Positions 21,376-32,360 of a stretch of DNA of 64,000 bases are shown here, in pieces. The notes beneath the pieces were generated by a model, which was given only the letters and a program-made list of their open reading frames with translations, was not told where the DNA came from and did not search any database. The translations under genes and the position numbers were made by a program. Source of the stretch: OCS155 cluster bacterium AG-349-E07 (lineage in GTDB: Bacteria; Actinomycetota; Acidimicrobiia; Actinomarinales; Actinomarinaceae); contig QCCZ01000001.1 of assembly GCA_003281085.1 (NCBI GenBank), positions 278,688 through 342,687 on the forward strand, read 5' to 3'. Position 1 is the first letter of the stretch. Each line of letters starts with the position of its first letter.

Positions 21376-21960
21376 TTAAATCAAATATACTACTGTAAAC
21401 AATACTATCCATACAATATCAACAAAGTGCCAGTAAAGGGCTACAAACTCAAGATTCATACCACCCTCTAAAGTAAGGCCTTTTTGTCTTTGTCCAATAC
21501 CCCAAAGAGCAAGGAGGAGAACCACGCCAATGAATACATGAAGTCCGTGAAAACCAGTAAGAACATAAAAAGTTGAACTGAAAATATTTGTAGAAAGCTC
21601 GAAACCTTTATGGTAAAACTCTGTGAATTCGTAAATTTGTCCTGCTAAAAATACCGCACCTAACATCGCGGTTGCTAAAAGCCAAACTCTTGTTTTTTCT
21701 TGATCGTTTGCTTCTAGTGCATTGTGTGCCAAAACCATAGTTAAAGAACTCATGAGAAGTATAAAAGAGCTAATTGAAGTAAATGGTATGTCGTAGACAT
21801 CTGTTAATTTGATGCCTGGAAAGTCTCTTCCTTTAAAAATCATAAAGGTAGTAATCAAAGTCCCAAAAAAAAGTATTTCAGTAGATAGAAATACCCACAT
21901 TCCAAGTTTTCTGGTTTCTACTCCTGTAGGTTCATGTGGATATGAATGAGAACTACTCAT
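21376..21960 (-). CDS. Cytochrome c oxidase subunit III
   Basis: GMWVFLSTEILFFGTL; TGFHGLHVFIG; ALYWHFVDIVWIVLFTVVYL. Confidence 0.95.
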   Translation of the reverse strand: MSSSHSYPHEPTGVETRKLGMWVFLSTEILFFGTLITTFMIFKGRDFPGIKLTDVYDIPFTSISSFILLMSSLTMVLAHNALEANDQEKTRVWLLATAMLGAVFLAGQIYEFTEFYHKGFELSTNIFSSTFYVLTGFHGLHVFIGVVLLLALWGIGQRQKGLTLEGGMNLEFVALYWHFVDIVWIVLFTVVYLI

Positions 21961-23914
21961 GCTCTAAATTTTCTTCAACCTCTTCTTCTAGTGGTTCCGT
22001 TCCCCACCCAAAACCTCCAATTAGAAGAAATAAAGTACCAATTAAGGCAAGGGGAATGGATTTATAAATTACTGCATAACCTAAAAATGGAAGACCAGCA
22101 GCAAGTAAAATAGGGAAATATGAAGGATTAGGCAATACAATATTTTCTGATGGATTTAGACCCTCTTCTTCAAGTTCAACAAGCATTTGATCGGTAGATT
22201 CTTTTCTTACTGCTCTCCCATCCTCATCTTCATCATATTTTGAATGCCAAAAATCATCTAATGATTTCACTTCTGGAGCTTTTGAAAAGTTCCATACAGG
22301 TGTTGGTGATGGGATAGTCCACTCTATCGTTCTTGCATCCCAAGGATCAAATGGAGCTTTTTCTCCGTTTCTTTTTGAAAAAATCCAATTAATCATAAAT
22401 ACAATTATTGAAACTGCAATTATAAAAGCACCAATTGTCACAATAATATTCCAAAATTGAAGATTAGTTTCTTCAGCGTAAACCCAAGTTCTTCTCACTT
22501 GGCCTTGAAGACCTAACCAGTGCATAGGTCCAAAAGTTAGATTAAATCCAATTAACATTAACCAAAAATGAATTTTTCCTAGAGTTTCGTTATACATTTT
22601 TCCCCAAACTTTTGGAAACCAGTAGTAAAGTCCTGAAAAAATTCCAAACAATGCGCCTCCAAAAAGTACATAATGAAAATGTGCAACAATGTAATAAGTA
22701 TCAGTTTGCTGTGTATCAGCAGGTACTACTGAATGTGTAACACCACTTAATCCACCAATAACAAACATTCCGATAAAACCTAAAGAAAATAGCATAGGAG
22801 TATTAAGTTTGATTTTTCCACCCCAAATAGTACCCAACCAATTAAAGATTTTTACTCCTGTAGGTACCGCTATAACCATTGTTGAAAGTCCAAAACCCGC
22901 TTGAGCCACAGGACTAATTGCAGATGCGAACATATGGTGTGCCCATACTCCAAAACCTATGAAAGCAATTCCAAAACCCGCAAAAACAATTGCAGCATAA
23001 CCGAATAAAGGTTTCCTAGCAAAAGTAGGTAGAACCTCAGAAACTATACCAAACGCTGGAAGAATAAGAATGTATACCTCTGGATGACCAAAAAGCCAAA
23101 ACAAATGTTGCCATAGCACTGGATCCCCACCTCCTTCTGTGAGGAAGAAAGTAGTGCCAAATTTTCTATCAAATGTTACATAAAAAAGTGCAATTGCAAT
23201 GATTGGCAAAGAGAAGGCAAGTAGGAACGAAACAGCAAAAGTCATCCATGTAAATACTGGCATCCTCATAAATCTCATACCTTTTGTTCTCATGTTGATA
23301 ATTGTTGTAATGAAATTAAATGCGGATATGAGTGATGCGATTCCTAGAATCTGGAGCCCAATTGCCCAATAATCCATTGCTGTTCCGGGAGAATATTTCA
23401 GTCCAGCATTTGGTTGATAACCAAACCAGCCACCATTGGGAGCAGATCCAAGCCAACCAACTTCCTCAGCAAGATATCCTCCATCCGGAGCTCCTGCAGT
23501 TCCAAAAATAAAAGTAGAATAAAGAAAAGCTCCTCCAAATATAAATATCCAAAAAGAAAGAGCGTTAAGCCTTGGAAAGGCAACATCTCTGGCTCCAATT
23601 TGAAGAGGAAGCAAATAATTGAAGAACGCTGCACTTATTGGCATAATTGCCAAGAATATCATTGTAGTTCCATGCATCGTAAACATTGCGTTATATTCTG
23701 CAGCTGTTAAAAAATTGTTATCAGGCTGTGAAAGCTGAATTCTCAAAACTAACGCCTCAAGACCACCGATTAATAAAAAGAAAAACGCTGCGTAACCATA
23801 CATTATGCCTATTCTTTTATGGTCAACAGTTGTTATCCAACTCCAAATACCTGTTTCAGAAGAGGGTCTTTTAAAAATATTACTTTGTTTATTCGGCTCA
23901 ATTATTTTTGTCAT
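21953..23914 (-). CDS. Cytochrome c oxidase subunit I
   Basis: TTVDHKRIGIMY, FWLFGHPEVYILILPAFGI, AHFHYVLFGG heme-copper oxidase motifs. Confidence 0.97.
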   Translation of the reverse strand: MTKIIEPNKQSNIFKRPSSETGIWSWITTVDHKRIGIMYGYAAFFFLLIGGLEALVLRIQLSQPDNNFLTAAEYNAMFTMHGTTMIFLAIMPISAAFFNYLLPLQIGARDVAFPRLNALSFWIFIFGGAFLYSTFIFGTAGAPDGGYLAEEVGWLGSAPNGGWFGYQPNAGLKYSPGTAMDYWAIGLQILGIASLISAFNFITTIINMRTKGMRFMRMPVFTWMTFAVSFLLAFSLPIIAIALFYVTFDRKFGTTFFLTEGGGDPVLWQHLFWLFGHPEVYILILPAFGIVSEVLPTFARKPLFGYAAIVFAGFGIAFIGFGVWAHHMFASAISPVAQAGFGLSTMVIAVPTGVKIFNWLGTIWGGKIKLNTPMLFSLGFIGMFVIGGLSGVTHSVVPADTQQTDTYYIVAHFHYVLFGGALFGIFSGLYYWFPKVWGKMYNETLGKIHFWLMLIGFNLTFGPMHWLGLQGQVRRTWVYAEETNLQFWNIIVTIGAFIIAVSIIVFMINWIFSKRNGEKAPFDPWDARTIEWTIPSPTPVWNFSKAPEVKSLDDFWHSKYDEDEDGRAVRKESTDQMLVELEEEGLNPSENIVLPNPSYFPILLAAGLPFLGYAVIYKSIPLALIGTLFLLIGGFGWGTEPLEEEVEENLEHE

Positions 23915-24930
23915 TTAAGTGTCTCCAGATACGCAATTAAAGCATTAATTTCCGATTCAGTCAATTCTAGGTTCGGCATAAATGTACCAGGTTTTAACTC
24001 TGCTGGATTAGCTAGCCATTTTGTAAGGTTTTCTGGATTATTTTTCAATGCTGCACCGGCAAAGACATTTCGATTAGCAAAATGGGTTAGATTTGGCGCA
24101 ATTCTATCACCTTGAATATCCCAAACACCATTTATAACATGGCATTGTGTACAACCCGCATTCAGATAAACTTGCTGACCTTCTGCTGCTAAAGATAAAT
24201 CATCGGTACTAAATGCAACTGCATCTTTTTGTTGATTTTTTACCCACGCATCAAAATCACTTTGGGACATTGATAAAACTCTTCCGCGCATTTTTGAATG
24301 ACTCAATCCACAATATTCACCACATTGAGCCCAAAACTCATTTGGTGAATCGGCATGAAGATTAAGATAAGTCGTTTGTCCAGGAACAAGGTATCTTTTA
24401 CCATTTAATTTAGGCACCCAGTAGTTATGAAGAACATCATTAGACCACATTTCAAGTCTTACTGGTCTGTCTGCTGGAATCACTAGAACATTTGCAGTGG
24501 TTATTCCATAATCAGGATATTTATATTCAAACCACCATTGATGACCAATTACTTCAATTTTAAGGGCATTCTCTGGTTCTCTTGCTAAATCAAAGATTGT
24601 TCTTACTGTTGGTACAGCGATCGCAGCCAAAATTAATACAGGTATAACTGTCCATAATATCTCGAGTTTTGTATTTCCATGAATTTGTTTTGGCTCTGGA
24701 GAGTCTGGTTTTTCTTTATACACAAATACTGACAGTAGTAACGCACCCTGCACAATTACAAAGATTACAACAGCAATCCAAAAAGTTATCCAGAATAGTT
24801 CATCGATTGATCTTGCATAAGGACCCTCAGGGCTAAGGGAGTCGAGAGGAGCATTTTCAATACATGCAGAGAGGAAAACTAACAGCATATATTTTAAATT
24901 CTTTAACTTAAAAATTTTTTTCACAAGCAT
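23911..24930 (-). CDS. Cytochrome c oxidase subunit II with fused cytochrome c domain (caa3 type)
   Basis: QCGEYCGLSHSKMRG CuA site and CTQCH heme c motif. Confidence 0.95.
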   Translation of the reverse strand: MLVKKIFKLKNLKYMLLVFLSACIENAPLDSLSPEGPYARSIDELFWITFWIAVVIFVIVQGALLLSVFVYKEKPDSPEPKQIHGNTKLEILWTVIPVLILAAIAVPTVRTIFDLAREPENALKIEVIGHQWWFEYKYPDYGITTANVLVIPADRPVRLEMWSNDVLHNYWVPKLNGKRYLVPGQTTYLNLHADSPNEFWAQCGEYCGLSHSKMRGRVLSMSQSDFDAWVKNQQKDAVAFSTDDLSLAAEGQQVYLNAGCTQCHVINGVWDIQGDRIAPNLTHFANRNVFAGAALKNNPENLTKWLANPAELKPGTFMPNLELTESEINALIAYLETLK

Positions 24931-25001
24931 ATTTATATTATCAACAATATTTAAGAATAGCGTTCAAACAATATATAGTGTAATTAAAGTACTATGACAC
25001 T

Positions 25002-25883
25002 ATGAAGGTTCAAACAAAAAAAGTTGCTTCTAATTATTTAAAACTTTCTAAATTAAGAATTGTTGAGCTGCTACTTATTACAACTGTGCCATCAATGGTT
25101 GTCTCTATATATGGCTTTCCACCTGTTGAGTTGGTTTTGTTTACATTATTTGGTGGTACAGCATTAGCAGTAAGCGCTAATGTTCTAAATCAAATTTTTG
25201 AAATCGAAACTGATAAATTAATGGCAAGAACATCTGACAGGCCCCTTGTCACTGGAACTATTTCTGTAAAAAATGCATATATGTATTCAATTTTGTTGGC
25301 ACTAATAGGATTTATGATTTTATACACACAAACAACTCCGCTAGCAGCATATATTGCATTAATGGCAAACATTTTTTACTCATTTATATATACATTAATT
25401 TTAAAACCTAGAACAAATCAAAATATTGTTATTGGGGGTGCAGCTGGGGCTGCCCCTGTTCTTATAGGATGGGCTGCAACAGGAACTGCACTTGATACGG
25501 GATCGTGGCTTTTATTTCTACTTGTTTTTCTTTGGACTCCTGCTCATTTTTGGGCGTTATCAATTGAAAATGTAGAAGACTACAGGGGTGCAGAATTTCC
25601 AATGTTACCAACCCAAGAGTCAAAAAAAAGAACATCAATTTTTATTGGTGTTTATTCATGTGCTACCGTAATAACATCTCTTTTAATTGCACCGGTATTA
25701 CAACTTGGTTTGATTTATTTATTTTTGGCATTAATTTTTGGAATCTATTTAATGATTAAATCTTATGGTTTGTACTCAGATAAAATCAAACCAATATCGT
25801 ACTTTGTATTTTCTAATACTTATCTAGCAGTTATATTTTTGTCTATGATTGCTGACATTCTTTTTACAATAAGGAATACTTAA
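25002..25883 (+). CDS. ctaB: Protoheme IX farnesyltransferase
   Basis: KLRIVELLLITTVPSM, NQIFEIETDKLMARTSDRPLVTG, multi-TM. Confidence 0.93.
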   Translation: MKVQTKKVASNYLKLSKLRIVELLLITTVPSMVVSIYGFPPVELVLFTLFGGTALAVSANVLNQIFEIETDKLMARTSDRPLVTGTISVKNAYMYSILLALIGFMILYTQTTPLAAYIALMANIFYSFIYTLILKPRTNQNIVIGGAAGAAPVLIGWAATGTALDTGSWLLFLLVFLWTPAHFWALSIENVEDYRGAEFPMLPTQESKKRTSIFIGVYSCATVITSLLIAPVLQLGLIYLFLALIFGIYLMIKSYGLYSDKIKPISYFVFSNTYLAVIFLSMIADILFTIRNT

Positions 25884-25885
25884 TC

Positions 25886-26719
25886 ATGGAAGAAATATTT
25901 TTTTCAATAACTTATCCTCCAATACCAATTACTAAAGTTGGGCCAGTCTTTCTTTCCTTACATGGAGTTTTTGCAGCAATTGGATTTTATTTTGGGGCTA
26001 GTCATGCTTTAAAACTCTCAGAAAAAGATGGAGCAAACCCAATTTTATTTTCTGAGGCGCTAACCTGGGCAATCTTTGGAGCTATTCTTGGTGCAAGATT
26101 TTTTACCATACCTGCACAATGGTATGCGAATCCAGGGTATGGATTAAGCGATGTTTTTACATTAGCTGGTAGCTATTCAATTATGGGTGGTATGGCAGGG
26201 GGAATTATTGCTGCATATCTAAAAATTAGCATTTTTAATAAAGAAGACTTTAAACAATATGGAGATTACGCTGCCACAGGATTAATACTTGGAACTGTTA
26301 TTGGAAGAATTGGCGATCTTGCTATCGTTGAACATCTAGGAAGAGAAACAAGTTTCTTTTTAGGTTATGAAATTAAGCCAGGATATGACGTTGCCCCACA
26401 ACACAATTCTTTAGAATGTATGGAGCCACTGCTAACTTGTGGAACATACCATCACGTTGCACTGTATGACTTAATCCTTGCATTAATTGTTTTCTTTATT
26501 TTTAGATCATCACAAAATCGTTATGAATTTGGGAAAGGATCTTGGATTGGTTTATGGGCAGTATGGTATGGAACTCAAAGAGCATTTCTAGACACCTTAA
26601 GATTTGGAATGGGAGATTCTACGATTGGTGTATTTACCTGGAATCAAATTGGAGGAGCCCTTCTCGCATTTTTAGGATTAATCTTTTTCTTAAAAAATAA
26701 AAATATTAAAAAAGACTAA
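25886..26719 (+). CDS. lgt: Prolipoprotein diacylglyceryl transferase
   Basis: Multi-TM; GLILGTVIGRIGDLAIVEHLGRETS; C-terminal topology. Confidence 0.8.
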   Translation: MEEIFFSITYPPIPITKVGPVFLSLHGVFAAIGFYFGASHALKLSEKDGANPILFSEALTWAIFGAILGARFFTIPAQWYANPGYGLSDVFTLAGSYSIMGGMAGGIIAAYLKISIFNKEDFKQYGDYAATGLILGTVIGRIGDLAIVEHLGRETSFFLGYEIKPGYDVAPQHNSLECMEPLLTCGTYHHVALYDLILALIVFFIFRSSQNRYEFGKGSWIGLWAVWYGTQRAFLDTLRFGMGDSTIGVFTWNQIGGALLAFLGLIFFLKNKNIKKD

Positions 26720-27629
26720 TAATAAATAGAAGATAAAAAGCTATAAAAGAATACCCAACAACAATGTTTCTTTTAATGACATTTCTTGATAAAAATATTA
26801 CAAGAAAAGAAACAAAATACATCATAAATAGCTGGTAATCAATTCTTGAAAGAATACTTCCAGGGCTTATTGAAATTGCCACACCACCAACCAATCCAAT
26901 ATTAAAAAGATTTGAACCAAAAATATTTCCAAAAACAATGTCAGGCTTTCTCATCCTCGCCGCTGCTATTGTTCCAGCAACTTCTGGAAGACTAGTACCA
27001 ATTGCAATAATTGTTGAACCTATTACCAAAGATGAAACGCCAAATGTTTCTGCTAGCTTAACTGCATTATCAACCACTAACTGACTTCCATAAAGAGTTG
27101 CAGCTAAAGAAAGTAATCCCCTGAGCCACACGTAGTTTTTTTCTTCAGGTTTGAAATCTTCTTCTTCAACACTGTCAGCACTTACCATTTTGTAAACTAC
27201 ATAAATTGTCAAAACTAATAGAACAATCCCTAAGTAAAGCGGAAAGCTACTAAAGAGAACATAAGTTGATACAAATACAGTGGTGAGGATTGCCATCCAA
27301 ACCGGACTAAGTTGATTGAGTTTAATTTTCTTGTCAAAGTCCTTTGGAATTGCAAGATACAAAACTGCCACTACAAGTAATGAATTAGCTATATTTGAAC
27401 CTACTATATTTCCAATTCCTAGATCCAAATCTCCATTTAATGCAGCTCCCGTACTTGCAAACAATTCTGGTGCAGATGTACCAAATCCAATAAATGTTGC
27501 ACCTATGATAGAGCTAGGAATTTTGAATTTTAAAGCTATTTGGACCGCAGAGCTAACCATTTCATCAGCTCCCTTTACCAGTAAGACTAATCCAATCGAA
27601 AACCCAACAAAAAGAATTACTATTTCCAT
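26706..27629 (-). CDS. Sodium/calcium exchanger (CaCA family)
   Basis: Two repeats GATFIGFGTSAPELFAST and GSTIIAIGTSLPEVAGTIAAA. Confidence 0.93.
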   Translation of the reverse strand: MEIVILFVGFSIGLVLLVKGADEMVSSAVQIALKFKIPSSIIGATFIGFGTSAPELFASTGAALNGDLDLGIGNIVGSNIANSLLVVAVLYLAIPKDFDKKIKLNQLSPVWMAILTTVFVSTYVLFSSFPLYLGIVLLVLTIYVVYKMVSADSVEEEDFKPEEKNYVWLRGLLSLAATLYGSQLVVDNAVKLAETFGVSSLVIGSTIIAIGTSLPEVAGTIAAARMRKPDIVFGNIFGSNLFNIGLVGGVAISISPGSILSRIDYQLFMMYFVSFLVIFLSRNVIKRNIVVGYSFIAFYLLFIISLF

Positions 27630-27641
27630 GATTTCAATTTT

Positions 27642-28457
27642 CTACTTAGAGTCTCTCCATGCAATCCACTCTTTTACTTGTGTGAGGTCATATCCTGGCC
27701 CATTCACAGCAAGCGTAATTTCAGTTGCACCAGCTTCTAGCAAATCATCTGCCAAATCTATTCTTTTTATATCAATTCCAATTGATCTTTTGATTTCATT
27801 TGGATCTCTTCCAACTTTGTCACACCAGTTATTAAGTACATTATTTTTATGTGCGACTGTTTCAATCCCGCTTCTTTCTTCAGTTTTTGTAGCAAATCCA
27901 TGCCATATATCTGCATACTGAGCCACTAATCTTAAAGTAACTTTTTCTCCACCACCACCGATAAGAATAGGGATTTTTCGTTTAGGTTGAGGATCGAGTT
28001 TACCCATTCTGTTTACAATTCTTTCGAGTGATTTTTCTAATTCTTTTAACCTCCATATTGCAGTGCCAAATTCATAACCATACTCTTCATAGTCTTGTTC
28101 AAACCAGCCTGAACCTATTCCAAAAATTAATCTACCATCTGATATATGGTCAACAGTTCTGGCCATATCAGCAAGTAGTTCTGGATTTCTATACGAGTTA
28201 CATGTTACTAAAGGACCTATCTCGACAGAGTTAGTTACCTCTGCCCAACTTGAAAGCATTGTCCAACATTCAAAATGTTTACCTTCACGCCTTTCTCCTT
28301 CAGCCCACTGGGTTCCATCTTCTTTGTATAAAGGGTAAAAATGATCCCAATTATAAATTACATCTGCACCTATTTTTTCAGACTCTATTGCAGCAGCCCT
28401 TATCTGATCATACTCAGCATGTTGTGGTTGTAAAAATACAGCTATTCTTGGTTTCAT
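27642..28457 (-). CDS. LLM-class (luciferase-like, F420-type) oxidoreductase
   Basis: GADVIYNWDHFYPL; RTVDHISDGRLIFGIGSGWFEQDYEEYGYEF; PILIGGGGEK. Confidence 0.88.
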   Translation of the reverse strand: MKPRIAVFLQPQHAEYDQIRAAAIESEKIGADVIYNWDHFYPLYKEDGTQWAEGERREGKHFECWTMLSSWAEVTNSVEIGPLVTCNSYRNPELLADMARTVDHISDGRLIFGIGSGWFEQDYEEYGYEFGTAIWRLKELEKSLERIVNRMGKLDPQPKRKIPILIGGGGEKVTLRLVAQYADIWHGFATKTEERSGIETVAHKNNVLNNWCDKVGRDPNEIKRSIGIDIKRIDLADDLLEAGATEITLAVNGPGYDLTQVKEWIAWRDSK

Positions 28458-28468
28458 ATTTATTCTCC

Positions 28469-30982
28469 TTACAGTTCAAATTTAGTATTAATAAACTCAT
28501 CCTTTATTGCGTTTTTAAATTTTATATTCGCATCCATTCGCTCAATATTTTGTCTTGTTATTTTTTCGGCTGATGGAAGTGGATTTTCATTAACAAAAGA
28601 TTTAATTTCTTCACTCAGTAACTCGTCATATATTGATGGCAGTGAATCAAGTATTCGTGATGCTGTCCACCCAGGCATTAATTCGAGCAAGGCACTCCAA
28701 TTATTTTTTATTTCCATAAACCCGTTAGAAGCATTCTTACTATTTGAAAGTAAAGTAGCGATTATATAAGGGGCATCTGCCCCTCTGATTGTTTGATCCA
28801 AAATTGCTCCAATTACATTTTTTGGAGTACCAGGGTCACTTAATGTACCGATGACCCCTCTATATCTTGCTTCTATTTGGGGTGATGATGAATTTTTAAA
28901 CTTTTCAATATATATTTCTGAGGAACACTCTTGATTCATTCCAGCAATTGATAACACTAAATTAAAATAATTACCATCAGCGTATTCTTCATATTCATTT
29001 GAAATAAATTGATTTGCAAAAAATTCAATAAATTTTGTATCTTCAGTTATCTTTGCATAAGTTCCACACAGTAAGGACCTTAACTGGGATTCTTCTTGAT
29101 CAAATTTATCTTGATAGTCTTTTCCTAGAGATTCTATTAACGGATAGCTAAAATCTTTTACATAATTTTTAAAACTATCATTTTCTCCAATTTTTGCAAA
29201 GGTAGAAAATATGCTACTAATTAATGACCAAACATTTACATCTTTTTCCCCTGTATATAAGTTTAAAAGTTTGATAAAAAGTGATAGCTTCAACTCACCT
29301 ATTCGCAATGCCATCCAAGAATCTTCTAAAATTCTATATTTTTCGTTTAAGTCAAGTTTTTCAAAATTTAATAATATTTCTTCAAATATATCTTTACTAT
29401 ATGATGAGTGAAAAAATGACCAACCACCATTATTTATAAATGGAATTTCACCATCATTTTCAATCGTGATTGAATCAGAATCCATAATTAACTTATTAAC
29501 TTTTTCGTTATCCAAGTATCTAATATTCAATGGCACGCTCCAAAGAGAGCTGTCGGTGCTTCCATCAATCAAATATTTCTTTTGAGATATTTTAAAACTG
29601 GAACCTTCTTTTTCGATATTTACTATTGGATACCCTTCTTGTTGTATCCATGTAGGAAGAATTTCACTAAGGTTATAAGAACTTGCACTTGTAAGTTCGT
29701 TCCAAAGGTCAGAAGAGTGTGTATTTTTATACTCATATTTTTTAAGATATTTTCTCACGCCATCCTTAAAAGTTTCTTCACCTATAAATGTTTCAAACAT
29801 CCTGAGTACGGTAGAACCTTTTTGATAGGTTAATACATCAAACATTTCTTCTGCTTCTTCAGGAGTTTTTACTTCAAACTCAACTGGCCTTGAAGACTTT
29901 AATGAGTCAACTCCAAACCCTCTTGACCTGTCCAGGTTCATCTGATTCCACAATTTAAACTCGGGGTAAGTTGCTTCAGAAGCTATAACTTCCATTAAAC
30001 TTGCAAATGCTTCATTTAGCCAAATACCATCCCACCAGTTCATGGTTACCAAGTCTCCGAACCACATATGAGCCAATTCGTGAGCAACTACTTCAACAGA
30101 CCTTGATAATTCTGCTCTTGTTGCTTTTTCTACATCAATAAGCAGTAGCGTTTCTCGAAAAGTAACGGCCCCAACATTTTCCATTGCACCCATAGCAAAA
30201 TCAGGTATTGCTATAAGATCTAATTTTGATCCTGGATAATTTATCCCGTAGTAATCCTCAAAGAAATCCAGAATTTTTATTGCAGCTGTGCCAGCAAAAT
30301 TAGTTTGTTTAGAAAAACCTGGCCTATGCACTATTCCTACATCAGTTGTTTTTGAAGATCCTATCTTAGAAACTTCTAATTTACCAACAACAAAAGCTAC
30401 TAGGTATGTTGACATTCTCATAGAGTCAACAAACTTAGTTGTAGTTCTATTGTTTTCAGTTGATTCATTCAACACTTTTTCATTGCTAATTCTTATCAAA
30501 TCACTGTCTGTAGTTAAAGCTATGGAAAATATAGCTTTGAATTCTGGCTCATCCCAACAAGGAAATGCCATTCTCGCTGCTGTTGGTTCGAATTGAGTAG
30601 TCGCAATCCAAACATCTTTATTTTCTGAATCTTTAAAGCTACTCCTGTAAAACCCTCTTAATTCATCAACTATTGTGGCTTTGAAATCAAGATAAAGTTG
30701 CCAATCTCCTTGAGTAACTTTATCTTCGAAAATAAGCGAAACTCTCTCTTCTTCAGGTAAATAATTAATTGAAGCCTCAATATGTTCACCTGAGTCATTT
30801 TCTATAAAAGCATTTTTTATATCAATTCCTAATGAGTGAAGCTGTAATTCTTTTGTTTCATCAACTATTTCCAAAAAAACAACTTCTTTGCCCGTGTAGC
30901 TGAATTCTTCTAAGTTAATGTCTAGATTGATTTCGTATCTTTGAGGAATTGCTATTTTTGGTAGCCTAATGTTTTCATTCAT
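28469..30982 (-). CDS. pepN: Aminopeptidase N (M1 family)
   Basis: GAMENVGAVTFRE and VVAHELAHMWFGDLVTMNWWDGIWLNEAFA (HEXXH...E). Confidence 0.96.
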   Translation of the reverse strand: MNENIRLPKIAIPQRYEINLDINLEEFSYTGKEVVFLEIVDETKELQLHSLGIDIKNAFIENDSGEHIEASINYLPEEERVSLIFEDKVTQGDWQLYLDFKATIVDELRGFYRSSFKDSENKDVWIATTQFEPTAARMAFPCWDEPEFKAIFSIALTTDSDLIRISNEKVLNESTENNRTTTKFVDSMRMSTYLVAFVVGKLEVSKIGSSKTTDVGIVHRPGFSKQTNFAGTAAIKILDFFEDYYGINYPGSKLDLIAIPDFAMGAMENVGAVTFRETLLLIDVEKATRAELSRSVEVVAHELAHMWFGDLVTMNWWDGIWLNEAFASLMEVIASEATYPEFKLWNQMNLDRSRGFGVDSLKSSRPVEFEVKTPEEAEEMFDVLTYQKGSTVLRMFETFIGEETFKDGVRKYLKKYEYKNTHSSDLWNELTSASSYNLSEILPTWIQQEGYPIVNIEKEGSSFKISQKKYLIDGSTDSSLWSVPLNIRYLDNEKVNKLIMDSDSITIENDGEIPFINNGGWSFFHSSYSKDIFEEILLNFEKLDLNEKYRILEDSWMALRIGELKLSLFIKLLNLYTGEKDVNVWSLISSIFSTFAKIGENDSFKNYVKDFSYPLIESLGKDYQDKFDQEESQLRSLLCGTYAKITEDTKFIEFFANQFISNEYEEYADGNYFNLVLSIAGMNQECSSEIYIEKFKNSSSPQIEARYRGVIGTLSDPGTPKNVIGAILDQTIRGADAPYIIATLLSNSKNASNGFMEIKNNWSALLELMPGWTASRILDSLPSIYDELLSEEIKSFVNENPLPSAEKITRQNIERMDANIKFKNAIKDEFINTKFEL

Positions 30983-31007
30983 TTAAAAATATTAGTAAGA
31001 ATTTAAA

Positions 31008-32360
31008 TCAATCCCATTCCAAGTGGATAAATTCGTCAGAATTTTTAAATTGCACTTGATGCGCACCGAAATAATCTCTTTGAGCTTGAATTAAAGCAGA
31101 GGGATTAAATTTACTTGATGTTCCTACAAACCAGTTGTATGAAGAATTTATAACGGGAATTGAGATACTGCTATCAACACACGATTTAATTACTTCTTTT
31201 GCATCACTGAGATTATTCTGTAATAAATCTTGAATAGAAGAGGTTGTAGTAATAGGGTTCAGTAGCTTTGCATTACCCAATTCATTTAGAAGGTCAGATC
31301 TAATAATGCAACCAGCTGACCAATTCTGCAAGACCTCTTTTAAATCTATATCTAATTGCTCTTTGTTACTCACATGCTGGATAAAGAGCAAACCTTGAAT
31401 CATTGTTGCTAGTCTTGCAAAATATATTGCGTTGTTTAAAGATTCTGAAGAAATATCTATTAACTGTCCATCAATATTTTTTGACCATAAGTTTTCATAG
31501 TTACTCTCTACTCTTGCATTGAATGCTTCAAAGACACTAGGTAATGGAAAACCATAGTTAAGTGAGGTCTCAACTGTTAGTTTGCCTGTTCCTTTATGAT
31601 TTGCATTATATTGTATTTGATCAAGTAAATATCCTGAATCGTTTTTCTTTAATAAAATTTCTGAAGTTATTTCAATTAAGTATGAAGATCTGTTTTGTGG
31701 GGAAAATTCCTTGAAAAACTCACTTATCTCAATATTGGTATAGTTTGCTCTTTTTAAAATATGGTAAGCCTCAGTAATAATTTGCATTTCAGCATACTCA
31801 ATACCGTTATGAAGCATTTTAATAAAATGGCCAGTTCCGTAACCTTTATAAAACCCAATACTTAATGAGTTTTCATAACTCGCAGCTATTGAAGATAAAG
31901 AATCTTTTAATTCATTATTAATTGATTTCTCTGAACCAATCATTAAGGCCGGGCCATTTCTTGCACCCTCTTCTCCTCCCGAAACACCCATTCCTATAAA
32001 ATCTATCTCTTTCTCAGCACACAGAGCACCCAGTATGTTGCTGTCAAGATAGTATGCATTACCCCCGTCAATCAATATGTCATTTGGTTCGAGATAGCTA
32101 ATTACTTTTTTTGCCATATCGAATGTTGGTTTACCAGATGGAATTAGCATAAGAATTTTTCTCGGTTTTGGTAAAGATTCTATAAAATTCTCGAGGTCAG
32201 TAGAGCCAGAAATGTTCCCATGAGAGTCTTTCTCTATAAGAGAATTAATCTTATCTTCAGATTTATTAAATACGTGAACAGCCGTGCCCTTTTCAGAAAA
32301 ATTAAGAGCAATATTGCTACCCATTACCCCAACACCAATTAAACCAATAGATTTAGTCAT
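31008..32360 (-). CDS. gnd: 6-phosphogluconate dehydrogenase, decarboxylating
   Basis: IGLIGVGVMGSNIALNFSEKG, MGVSGGEEGARNGPALMIG, KMLHNGIEYAEMQII. Confidence 0.95.
   Translation of the reverse strand: MTKSIGLIGVGVMGSNIALNFSEKGTAVHVFNKSEDKINSLIEKDSHGNISGSTDLENFIESLPKPRKILMLIPSGKPTFDMAKKVISYLEPNDILIDGGNAYYLDSNILGALCAEKEIDFIGMGVSGGEEGARNGPALMIGSEKSINNELKDSLSSIAASYENSLSIGFYKGYGTGHFIKMLHNGIEYAEMQIITEAYHILKRANYTNIEISEFFKEFSPQNRSSYLIEITSEILLKKNDSGYLLDQIQYNANHKGTGKLTVETSLNYGFPLPSVFEAFNARVESNYENLWSKNIDGQLIDISSESLNNAIYFARLATMIQGLLFIQHVSNKEQLDIDLKEVLQNWSAGCIIRSDLLNELGNAKLLNPITTTSSIQDLLQNNLSDAKEVIKSCVDSSISIPVINSSYNWFVGTSSKFNPSALIQAQRDYFGAHQVQFKNSDEFIHLEWD

Noticed and set aside
27316-27921. 201-aa plus-strand ORF across the CaCA exchanger and LLM oxidoreductase genes
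   Set aside because: Antisense to two well-supported genes; no motif recognised.
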